Positions 57,114-64,000 of a stretch of 64,000 bases of DNA are shown here, one piece after another (positions within the stretch are counted from its first letter, which is position 1; the number at the start of each line of letters is the position of its first letter). This stretch comes from Sphingomonas sp. GC_Shp_5 (lineage in GTDB: Bacteria; Pseudomonadota; Alphaproteobacteria; Sphingomonadales; Sphingomonadaceae). Under the pieces are notes generated by a model, which was not told the origin of the DNA, ran no database searches, and saw only the letters and a program-made list of their open reading frames with translations. The DNA lies in NCBI RefSeq assembly GCF_026540855.1, contig NZ_JALNUP010000002.1:186001-250000 (forward strand). Direction: 5' to 3'. The translations under genes and the position numbers were made by a program.

Positions 57114-57959
57114 TCAGAAGCGGAACGCGGCCGTGGCGCGTAGCGAGTGCCATCGGAACGTGTCGTCCGAGCGCTTGAAATCGGTGCCTGCCGTATTGGG
57201 AGCGAGGATGAACGGATTGGTCGCCGGTGCGGTGCCCGCGGTCGCGCGAACGCGATAATCGTCGTCCTGATATTGATGGAACATATATTCCATCCCGATC
57301 GAGAAATGCTCGCCGAGCTTCTGCTCGATCCCGCCACCACCCGTGATGCCGAACTGGTTGCGCCGGCCGCTCTGGCTGAAGGCGTTGGCGGTGTTGGTGG
57401 TGGTGAAGCTGCGGTCGATCCTGGCATAGCCGGGACCAAAGGTGCCGTAGAACAGGGTGGTATTGGCGGCATAGCCGATGCGACCACGCGCCGATGCCTC
57501 CCAGCCGACGCTGCGCGTCATGACGTAATTGGCCGGCGTGGTGGAAAAGCCGGTCACGCTGTCGCTGATCTCGCTCTTGCCGAACTCGCCGACCAGGCCG
57601 ACCACGATGTTGCCGCGCTGCGCGTCCGCGCCGACCCGGCCGTAATAAGCCCAGCCATCCTTGTCGTTGCGGCAGCCGCCGAGCGCCGGCTGCGCGCCAC
57701 GGCCGGCGCCGTTGCAGAAGCCGGGCGAAAAGGCGTTGGCGCCAGCGGCGGTGGTCACCGTATCGCCGAATGCGCCATCGAGGTTGCGGTCGAACAGGAT
57801 CGAGGAGCCGACATCGTTGGGCTGTACGTCATAGCCTCCCGCCGCACCGACGTAGAGGCCGCTGAACGGCGCATCGTCGGAAACTTGCTGGGCAGCAGCT
57901 GGCATGGCCACGGCGGTGGCGGCGAGCAGGATCGGCAGGCCGGCGGTGAAGGTACGCAT
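57114..57959 (-). CDS. Outer-membrane beta-barrel protein
   Basis: A 281-residue OmpA/Omp25-type barrel. A signal peptide ending PAAAQQ is followed by alternating strands beginning FSGLYVGAAGGYDVQ and ending with RWHSLRATAAFRF, with the terminal Phe needed for barrel insertion. Strand patterns GRIGYAANTTLFYGTFGPGY and IGMEYMFHQYQDDDY are typical. No porin charge pattern is evident. The start at 57959 follows a GGGAGAATTC sequence. Confidence 0.87.
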   Translation of the reverse strand: MRTFTAGLPILLAATAVAMPAAAQQVSDDAPFSGLYVGAAGGYDVQPNDVGSSILFDRNLDGAFGDTVTTAAGANAFSPGFCNGAGRGAQPALGGCRNDKDGWAYYGRVGADAQRGNIVVGLVGEFGKSEISDSVTGFSTTPANYVMTRSVGWEASARGRIGYAANTTLFYGTFGPGYARIDRSFTTTNTANAFSQSGRRNQFGITGGGGIEQKLGEHFSIGMEYMFHQYQDDDYRVRATAGTAPATNPFILAPNTAGTDFKRSDDTFRWHSLRATAAFRF

Positions 57960-58102
57960 CGAATTCTCCCTGGCATTGATGCGACAGGAACGAGCCCGGG
58001 TGGCGCGGGTATGCAGCGGTCGGCGCCGCGCAATCATTCCTTACAGCCAGGCATCATCGCCGCCACGCAAGGGGCGATCGGCGGTTGCAATGCCCGAGGC
58101 GC

Positions 58103-58132
58103 TTGGCACGAACCGCGAACACTGCCTATATC
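58103..58132 (+). promoter_or_regulatory. Sigma-70 promoter of parE, leaderless arrangement
   Basis: TTGGCA (58103-58108), an 18-nt spacer and TATATC (58127-58132) give a good promoter whose start site falls near 58138-58140, directly at the parE ATG at 58141. No Shine-Dalgarno precedes that ATG, in keeping with a leaderless mRNA. Confidence 0.55.
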
Positions 58133-58140
58133 ATTGGCTG

Positions 58141-60123
58141 ATGCCTGAAGATCTGTTCGCTTCGTCCGCCAAGGCGGCTCCCGTTTATGATGCTTCTTCA
58201 ATCGAGGTGCTGGAAGGGCTCGAACCCGTCCGCCGCCGCCCGGGCATGTATGTCGGCGGCACCGATGAGCGCGCGCTGCATCATCTCGCCGCCGAGGTGC
58301 TCGACAATGCGATGGACGAAGCGGTGGCGGGCCACGCCACGCGCATCGACATCACGCTAGAGCCGGGCAATCGGCTGACCATCGTCGACAACGGTCGCGG
58401 CATGCCGGTAGACCCGCACCCAAAGTTTCCCGACAAGTCGGCGCTGGAGGTGATCCTCACCACGCTCCACTCGGGCGGCAAGTTTTCGGGCAAGGCCTAT
58501 GCGACCAGCGGCGGTCTCCACGGCGTCGGCGCCTCGGTGGTCAACGCCTTGTCGTCGGATACGGTGGTGGAGGTCGCGCGCGATCGGCAGCTCTATCGCC
58601 AGCGGTTCGCCAAGGGCCTGGCACTCGCGCCGCTCGAGCATGTCGGCGCCGCGCCCAACCGCCGCGGCACCTCCGTGGCCTTCACACCCGATACCGAGAT
58701 CTTCGGACCGGAGCTCAGCTTCAAGCCCAAGCGGCTGTACACGTTGGCCCGCTCCAAGGCCTATCTGTTCGCCGGTGTCGAAATCCGCTGGAAGTGCGCG
58801 CCCGAGCTGGTCGGCGACGACGTGCCGGCCGAGGCGGTGTTCCAGTTTCCCGGCGGCCTGGCCGATCATCTCAAGGAGCAGGTTGCCGGGCGCGAATGCG
58901 CCACCGCCGACTTCTTTGCGGGCCAGCAGGCCTTTCCGGGCGAGGACCAGGGCCGGGTCGAGTGGGCGGTCGCCTGGCCGCTTTGGAGCGACGGCAGCTA
59001 CAGCTGGTATTGCAACACCGTTCCGACGCCCGATGGCGGCACCCATGAGCAGGGCCTGCGCCAGGCGCTGGTCCGCGGGCTCCGCGCATTCGGTGAACTG
59101 GTCAACCAGAAGAAGGCCAAGGAGATCACCGCCGACGACGTGATGGTCGGCAGCGAGCTGATGCTGTCGGTGTTCATCCGCGATCCGCAATTTCAGAGCC
59201 AGACCAAGGACCGGCTGACCTCGCCCGAGGCGGCGGGGCTGGTCGAGAAGGCGGTGCGCGATCATTTCGATCATTGGCTCGGCCACAATATGGAGCGCGG
59301 CAAGGCGCTGCTCGGCTATGTGCTCGAGCGGCTTGATGATCGTCTGCGTCGCAAGCAGGAGCGCGAGGTCAAGCGCAAGACCGCGACCAGCGCGCGCAAG
59401 CTGCGCCTGCCGGGCAAGCTCACCGATTGCTCGGCGGACAACCCTGCCGGCACCGAGCTGTTCATCGTCGAGGGCGACAGCGCCGGCGGCTCGGCCAAGC
59501 AAGCACGCGATCGCAAGACCCAGGCGATCCTGCCGATCCGCGGCAAGATCCTCAACGTCGCCAGCGCGACCAGCGCCAAGATACTCGCTAATCAGGAGAT
59601 CGCGGATCTGATCCAGGCGCTGGGCTGCGGTACCCGCAAGGAGTGCGACGCCAGTCAGCTGCGCTACGAGCGCATTGTGATCATGACCGACGCCGACGTC
59701 GACGGCGCCCATATCGCGACGCTGCTGATGACCTTCTTCTTCCAGGAAATGCCAGATCTGGTCCGCCGCGGTCATCTCCACCTTGCCCAGCCGCCCCTGT
59801 ACCGGATCACCGCCGGCGCCAAATCCATGTACGCCCGCGACGACGCCCATCGCGCCGCGATCGAGGCGGGGCCGTTCAAGGGCAAGAAGGTGGAAGTCTC
59901 GCGCTTCAAGGGCCTCGGCGAGATGAACCCCGGGCAGCTGCGCGAGACCACGATGGATCCCGCCACCCGCGGCATGATCCGCATCACCCTGCCGCAGGAA
60001 TATGAGGAGCGGGCAGGGGTGAAAGACCTGGTCGACCGTCTGATGGGCAACAATCCCGCCCATCGCTTTGCGTTCATCCAGGAGAATGCCGGGCGGCTCG
60101 ACGAGGAAGCTATCGACGCCTGA
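58141..60123 (+). CDS. parE: DNA topoisomerase IV subunit B
   Basis: A 660-residue type IIA topoisomerase subunit that decatenates chromosomes with ParC. The GHKL ATPase has [23 protein letters not shown] and [15 protein letters not shown]; the Toprim domain has [12 protein letters not shown] and [14 protein letters not shown]. It lacks the large GyrB C-terminal insert and is about ParE size, so ParE is preferred over GyrB. parC is not in view. Confidence 0.95.
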   Translation: MPEDLFASSAKAAPVYDASSIEVLEGLEPVRRRPGMYVGGTDERALHHLAAEVLDNAMDEAVAGHATRIDITLEPGNRLTIVDNGRGMPVDPHPKFPDKSALEVILTTLHSGGKFSGKAYATSGGLHGVGASVVNALSSDTVVEVARDRQLYRQRFAKGLALAPLEHVGAAPNRRGTSVAFTPDTEIFGPELSFKPKRLYTLARSKAYLFAGVEIRWKCAPELVGDDVPAEAVFQFPGGLADHLKEQVAGRECATADFFAGQQAFPGEDQGRVEWAVAWPLWSDGSYSWYCNTVPTPDGGTHEQGLRQALVRGLRAFGELVNQKKAKEITADDVMVGSELMLSVFIRDPQFQSQTKDRLTSPEAAGLVEKAVRDHFDHWLGHNMERGKALLGYVLERLDDRLRRKQEREVKRKTATSARKLRLPGKLTDCSADNPAGTELFIVEGDSAGGSAKQARDRKTQAILPIRGKILNVASATSAKILANQEIADLIQALGCGTRKECDASQLRYERIVIMTDADVDGAHIATLLMTFFFQEMPDLVRRGHLHLAQPPLYRITAGAKSMYARDDAHRAAIEAGPFKGKKVEVSRFKGLGEMNPGQLRETTMDPATRGMIRITLPQEYEERAGVKDLVDRLMGNNPAHRFAFIQENAGRLDEEAIDA

Positions 60124-60187
60124 TCATCCGTTCAGCTAGATGCGAATGCCCGCGTGTCACACCGCGCCACACCGACGCATACCTGAT

Positions 60188-60358
60188 TTAAAATGAAATC
60201 CAGCCTACCGCCAGCCGTACCGAGTTCCTGAACACTTGCGGTGGGACCGTGGCGTGCAGCGGCTGCGTACGCGCTGCGGCTGAGCCCGACACACCTTCGA
60301 TCAGGCTCGCTGCCGATGCGGCGGTAATGACGCGGCGATCATGGCGTGTACGCCTCAT
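60188..60358 (-). CDS. Possible 56-residue secreted peptide
   Basis: An ATG at 60358 with AGGA six bases upstream starts a 56-residue frame: basic MRRTRHDRR, a hydrophobic Ala/Ser stretch and a C-terminus VRLAVGWISF ending in Phe. This looks like an export signal joined to the last strand of an outer-membrane barrel, perhaps an internal-deletion remnant. It sits in 460 bp (60124-60583) that otherwise hold no gene. Expression is unproven. Confidence 0.3.
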   Translation of the reverse strand: MRRTRHDRRVITAASAASLIEGVSGSAAARTQPLHATVPPQVFRNSVRLAVGWISF

Positions 60359-60583
60359 ACGTGATCCTTCGTTGGTCTCGTGGCGCGGCTCAGTCGCGCA
60401 TTGCTCCGCCAAAAATTGAAAGTCGCCAGGTGTCAGCTAACATCGCCTTGCCGACGCTTAGCCAAGCAGATGACAGAAGGAGGGTAGCATCTTTAGTTTT
60501 GTTTCCACTGGACCTTTCATTTGCTTGCGACTTCTTTACGTTGCATAATCAGCTGGTAGTAGATCGTGTCGGGAGAGTTAACC

Positions 60584-61777
60584 ATGGCAACGCTGGCGAT
60601 GATGTTGATGCTGCAGACCGGAGCAGCGGTAATGCCACCTATGGTTCAGACGGCTACCGCCTTGGTTGGAAAGGTTGATGCTAAGTCAGGCGATCCTGAC
60701 GACACGATCGTCATCACGGCGCAGCGGCCCGAAGCAAGTGCTGCGGCGCTTGCGGCTTGTCTCGCTCGGCATTGCTCGCCGAAGGAGGATATTGCTGCCT
60801 CGCTGACGCATGCTGAAAATCAGTTTGTTGCCGGCGATTATCAAGGAAGCCGAACGACCTTACTTGCGGCACGGCATCGCAACAGTAAATATGCTGCGGA
60901 GCTACCGGTCGAAGTGTCAGATCTCCATCGCGCAAACGCTCGGCTAGCATCCGTCAGTGGATTAATAGATCCGGCTCGGATTGGATCCATCGATGCCGTG
61001 GATGCCCTAAAGAAGGGACTATCGGGGGATGATGTGCGAGTGTTCGCGCAGCGGCTGGAGGTGGGCGACGCAATGGCAAAGGAAGGCCGGCTCGATGGCG
61101 CGCTTCTCCACTATCGCTGGGTTGCGACCAAAGCCCGTCGGGCGCATCTTCCAGCTGTCGAGGGAATGGCGCTGTTTCGCAGCGCTGTACTGCTCTCCGC
61201 CGTGGCAAGTGTAGCACCGAGAGCGCGGCCAGACGCCCAACGCGCCATCGAGCGGATCGAAAACAATCCTGATCCTGCCTTTGCTCCCTATCGGAATGGC
61301 GTTCGGTTGATGAGGGTGCGACTGGCCAATGCCAAGGACAAGGACATTGCGCTGCAGAAGGCGATCGCGCAAATGGAGCCTGAGGATAGCGATCAGCCGA
61401 CGCTGGCTTATGCCCCGGCGATCGACATGCAGGATGCCGTCTATGGAGCTGCCGTTGGCGACGACACGCCGCAATGGGCGGATGTCAGCTTCTGGATCGC
61501 GCCCGATGGAACGGTCAAGGACATCGATACGGTCCGTCAGTCGGATCACCTAAACGGACAGTGGCTTGAGGTGGCAACACGCGCGCTGCGCCAGCGCCGT
61601 TACCTTCCGCTCAAGGGGGCGGCCGATGCGCCGGGTGTGATGCGGGTCGAACGCTATTTGTTTGTGAGCGATAAGCAGAGCCCGACCGGATCGCGCATGA
61701 CGTTCCGTGCCAATAAACGGCGTGTCGACATCGTCGATCTTACGCCTGTCGCCAAGGTGCAAGCCAAATCATCATAG
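60584..61777 (+). CDS. Secreted TPR-like protein with TonB-like C-terminus
   Basis: A 397-residue protein. A short N-terminal hydrophobic segment is followed by DDTIVITAQRPEAS, then LAACLARHCSPKEDIAASLTHAENQ and a helical repeat region (about 75-260). The C-terminal quarter (DVSFWIAPDGTVKDIDTVRQ, ALRQRRYLPLKG) resembles the energy-transducer TonB C-terminal fold. Sphingomonads carry several such proteins of unknown role. GC is slightly lower than neighbours. The start at 60584 follows GGGAGAG. Confidence 0.7.
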   Translation: MATLAMMLMLQTGAAVMPPMVQTATALVGKVDAKSGDPDDTIVITAQRPEASAAALAACLARHCSPKEDIAASLTHAENQFVAGDYQGSRTTLLAARHRNSKYAAELPVEVSDLHRANARLASVSGLIDPARIGSIDAVDALKKGLSGDDVRVFAQRLEVGDAMAKEGRLDGALLHYRWVATKARRAHLPAVEGMALFRSAVLLSAVASVAPRARPDAQRAIERIENNPDPAFAPYRNGVRLMRVRLANAKDKDIALQKAIAQMEPEDSDQPTLAYAPAIDMQDAVYGAAVGDDTPQWADVSFWIAPDGTVKDIDTVRQSDHLNGQWLEVATRALRQRRYLPLKGAADAPGVMRVERYLFVSDKQSPTGSRMTFRANKRRVDIVDLTPVAKVQAKSS

Positions 61778-61796
61778 CGTTAGCAGGACGCCGGTG

Positions 61797-61826
61797 TTGA
61801 CCCGGCCGTCTTACCCCCAGTATTAG
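61797..61826 (+). promoter_or_regulatory. Candidate argD promoter
   Basis: TTGACC (61797-61802), an 18-nt spacer and TATTAG (61821-61826). Transcription would start near 61833, at the base of the hairpin at 61835-61857. Confidence 0.45.
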
Positions 61827-61834
61827 ACCGCTCC

Positions 61835-61857
61835 GGGCGGCCCACGACGGGCCGCCC
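61835..61857 (+). terminator. Hairpin with T-run before argD
   Basis: GGGCGGCCC (61835-61843) pairs with GGGCCGCCC (61849-61857) around ACGAC, then TTTCTCGTTTT follows. It fits a Rho-independent terminator of the upstream gene, 27 bp before argD, or a 5' stabilising hairpin of the argD transcript if the promoter above is used. Confidence 0.7.
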
Positions 61858-61884
61858 TTTCTCGTTTTCGAGAGGAGAAGGCCC

Positions 61885-63075
61885 GTGTCTACACCTGCGC
61901 TCATGCCCGTTTACCCACGGTGCGGGGTGCGTCCGGTGCGAGGCGAGGGGGTCTATCTGTTCGGCGAGGACGGCACCCGCTATCTCGATTTCGCGGCCGG
62001 GATCGCGGTCAACGCGCTCGGCCACGGCCATCCGAAGCTGGTCGAGGCGATCGCCACCCAGGCGGCGACGCTGATGCACGTTTCCAATCTCTACGGCTCG
62101 CCGCAGGGCGAGGCGTTCGCGCAGAAGCTGGTCGACACCACCTTCGCCGACACGGTGTTCTTCACCAACTCGGGCGCCGAAGCGGTGGAATGCGCGATCA
62201 AGACCGCACGCCGCTATCACTTCGCCAACGGCAATCCGCAGCGCCACACGCTGATCACCTTCCACAACGCCTTCCACGGGCGCACGCTCGGCGCGATCAG
62301 CGCGACCAACCAAGCCAAGATGCGCGACGGGTTCGAGCCGCTGCTGCCGGGTTTCGCCTACTCGCCATTCGACGATCTCGATGCGGCACTGGCGCTGATC
62401 GACGACACTACCGCCGGCTTCCTGGTCGAGCCGATCCAGGGCGAAGGCGGGTTGCGCCCCGCAAGCCCGGCCTTCCTCCAGGGCTTGCGCAAGGCATGCG
62501 ACGAGCATGGCCTGCTGCTGGTGCTCGACGAGGTCCAGTGCGGCTATGGGCGCACCGGCAAGTTCTTCGCGCACGAACTATACGGCGTCACGCCCGATAT
62601 CATGGCGGTAGCCAAGGGCATCGGCGGCGGCTTCCCGCTCGGCGCGTGCCTGGCGACTGAACAGGCCGCCAAGGGCATGGTGTTCGGCACCCATGGCTCC
62701 ACCTATGGCGGCAACCCGCTGGCGATGGCCGCGGGCGAGGCAGTGTTCGAGGTGCTCCACGAGCCGGGCTTCCTCGAGCATGTCGAGCAGATGGGCCAAC
62801 GGCTGCGCCAGGCGCTCGAACAGATGATCCCTAATCACGATCATCTGTTCGAGGAGGTCCGCGGCCACGGGCTGATGCTTGGCCTCAAGCTCAAGAGCGA
62901 CGCACGCGCCTTCGTCGGCTTCCTGCGCGACGAGCATCAGCTGCTCACCGTCTCGGCGGGTGAGAACGTCGTGCGCCTGGTGCCGCCGCTCGTGATCGAT
63001 GAAAGTCACATCGCCGAGGCGATCGAGAAACTGAGCAATGCCGCCCGGGTCTACGTTCCCGCCAGCGACGATTGA
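61885..63075 (+). CDS. argD: Acetylornithine aminotransferase
   Basis: A 396-residue class III PLP aminotransferase. Markers are YLDFAAGIAVNALGHGHP, FFTNSGAEAVECAIKTARR, DEVQCGYGRTGKFFAHE and the PLP lysine in AVAKGIGGGFPLGA. The next gene is argF, which supports the arginine role over other omega-transaminases; dual DapC (lysine) activity is common. GTG start at 61885 after GGAGAAGG. Confidence 0.93.
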   Translation: MSTPALMPVYPRCGVRPVRGEGVYLFGEDGTRYLDFAAGIAVNALGHGHPKLVEAIATQAATLMHVSNLYGSPQGEAFAQKLVDTTFADTVFFTNSGAEAVECAIKTARRYHFANGNPQRHTLITFHNAFHGRTLGAISATNQAKMRDGFEPLLPGFAYSPFDDLDAALALIDDTTAGFLVEPIQGEGGLRPASPAFLQGLRKACDEHGLLLVLDEVQCGYGRTGKFFAHELYGVTPDIMAVAKGIGGGFPLGACLATEQAAKGMVFGTHGSTYGGNPLAMAAGEAVFEVLHEPGFLEHVEQMGQRLRQALEQMIPNHDHLFEEVRGHGLMLGLKLKSDARAFVGFLRDEHQLLTVSAGENVVRLVPPLVIDESHIAEAIEKLSNAARVYVPASDD

Positions 63076-63120
63076 GCGATCTTCCCTCTCCCGGTGGAAG
63101 AGGGGTTTAGGGTAAATATC

Positions 63121-64000
63121 ATGCGCCACTTCCTCAACCTCACCGATGCCGGTGCCGACGGCATTGCCGCGATGCTGGCCGATGCGATCGATCGAAAGGC
63201 CGCGCGCGCGGGTTGGCCCAAGGGCAAGGTCGATGCCGATGCCCCACTTGCCGGGCACGCGCTGGCGATGGTGTTCGAGAAAAATTCCACCCGCACCCGC
63301 GTCAGCTTCGACATGGCAATCCGCCAGCTCGGTGGCAGCTCAATCGTGATGGATGCCGGTACCATGCAGCTCGGCCGCGGCGAGAGCGTGGCCGATACCG
63401 CGCGCGTGCTGTCAGGCTATGCCGATGCGATCATGATCCGCACCGACGATCACGCCAAGGTGGAGGAGATGGCGCATTACGCCTCCGTGCCGGTGATCAA
63501 CGGTCTCACCGATGCCTCGCATCCATGCCAGATCATGGCCGATCTGCTGACGATCATCGAGAGCGGCAAGGCGCTGCCCGGGCTCAAGGTGGCGTGGCTG
63601 GGCGACGGCAACAACGTGCTCGCATCGATCGTCGAGGCCTCGGCGCTGATGCAGTTCGACGTCGTTGCGGCCTGCCCGCAGGGGTTCCAGCTGGAGGAGC
63701 AGGCGATCGCCCGGGCGTCCGGCCGCGCGCGGGTGGTCGCCTCGCCGCAGGAAGCGGTGGAGGGCGCGGATATCGTCGTCACCGATACCTGGATCTCGAT
63801 GGGCCAGGCGCATGCCGAGACCAAGCTCGCCGCGCTCGCGCCCTATCAGGTCGATGCGGCGCTGATGGCGCGCGCCAAGCCGGATGCGAAGTTCCTCCAC
63901 TGCCTCCCCGCGCACCGCGGCGAGGAGGTCACCCCCGAGGTGATCGATGGCCCGCAATCGCTGATCTGGGCCGAGGCGGAGAACCGCTTGCACGCGCAGA
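63121..64000 (+). CDS. argF: Ornithine carbamoyltransferase (3' end outside window)
   Basis: The first 293 residues of a protein that would be about 305. The carbamoyl-phosphate loop is KNSTRTR, with [13 protein letters not shown], the [12 protein letters not shown] segment, the ornithine motif [13 protein letters not shown] and [10 protein letters not shown]. It makes citrulline from ornithine and follows argD by 45 bp that hold a CCCTCT/AGAGGG hairpin. The reading frame is still open at the window edge. Confidence 0.95.
   Translation, partial: MRHFLNLTDAGADGIAAMLADAIDRKAARAGWPKGKVDADAPLAGHALAMVFEKNSTRTRVSFDMAIRQLGGSSIVMDAGTMQLGRGESVADTARVLSGYADAIMIRTDDHAKVEEMAHYASVPVINGLTDASHPCQIMADLLTIIESGKALPGLKVAWLGDGNNVLASIVEASALMQFDVVAACPQGFQLEEQAIARASGRARVVASPQEAVEGADIVVTDTWISMGQAHAETKLAALAPYQVDAALMARAKPDAKFLHCLPAHRGEEVTPEVIDGPQSLIWAEAENRLHAQ

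Overview
This 64 kb window is high-GC chromosomal DNA from an alphaproteobacterium, almost certainly a member of the Sphingomonadales (Sphingomonas or a close relative). The evidence is a gcrA cell-cycle regulator, an ATP synthase split into separate F1 and F0 clusters with a b/b' pair, a short epsilon subunit, the lppC-rsmI-yraN-gshB and hemW/rdgB/rph/hrcA/grpE neighbourhoods, a dnaK promoter that fits the alphaproteobacterial sigma-32 consensus, and many small intergenic hairpin repeats of a kind usual in sphingomonads. Nearly all of it is core genome; no prophage, insertion sequence, CRISPR array, rRNA or tRNA was seen.

Layout: 0-2.4 kb, end of a TPR protein, an Ada-like DNA repair regulator and a dienelactone hydrolase-like protein. 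2.6-7.6 kb, F1-ATPase operon atpHAGDC, with hairpin repeats between atpA/atpG and atpD/atpC. 8-12.7 kb, priA, a GAF-PAS-GGDEF diguanylate cyclase and xerC. 12.7-17.9 kb, gshB, yraN, rsmI, an LpoA/LppC-type lipoprotein, hemW and a CAP-domain lipoprotein. 17.9-21.5 kb, rdgB-rph diverging from a DUF6438-like lipoprotein, hrcA and grpE. 21.6-25 kb, a BrnTA toxin-antitoxin pair, threonine synthase, a thioesterase, an HExxH protein and a PCu(A)C copper chaperone. 25-28.8 kb, dnaK-dnaJ under a sigma-32 promoter. 28.8-31.2 kb, a 28-residue membrane peptide gene, purB and a radC whose last codons are frameshifted. 31.3-35.1 kb, a translationally coupled ydbH-ynbE-ydbL envelope operon. 35.1-37.9 kb, the F0 operon atpI-B-E-F'-F. 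38-48.5 kb, an SMR exporter, uvrC, a transglutaminase-like/TPR protein, a deacetylase-acetyltransferase pair, recO, leuB and a GT2-GtrA glycosyltransferase. 48.5-50.4 kb, lower-GC orphan secreted proteins and a Mpo1-like membrane protein. 50.4-57 kb, a GT39 mannosyltransferase, metZ-apaG-lysR, a serine hydrolase with an ABC-2 permease, and gcrA. 57-64 kb, an outer-membrane beta-barrel, parE, a secreted orphan, argD and the 5' part of argF.

Themes. The heat-shock set (hrcA, grpE, dnaK, dnaJ) lies within 9 kb, and only dnaK shows a clear sigma-32 promoter. The two ATP synthase clusters encode one complex. Many genes are joined by 1-11 bp start/stop overlaps, indicating translational coupling (rdgB/rph, yraN/rsmI, ydbH/ynbE/ydbL, atpF'/atpF, leuB/GT2, metZ/apaG/lysR, deacetylase/GNAT).

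I see no large undescribed defence or biosynthetic system. The best leads are small: a 43-nt element placed just behind the stop codons of two unrelated genes, a 28-aa membrane peptide gene, a brnTA promoter with a palindrome over its -10 box and a GANTC site in its spacer, a hairpin covering the atpC ribosome-binding site, and a possible leaderless parE mRNA.
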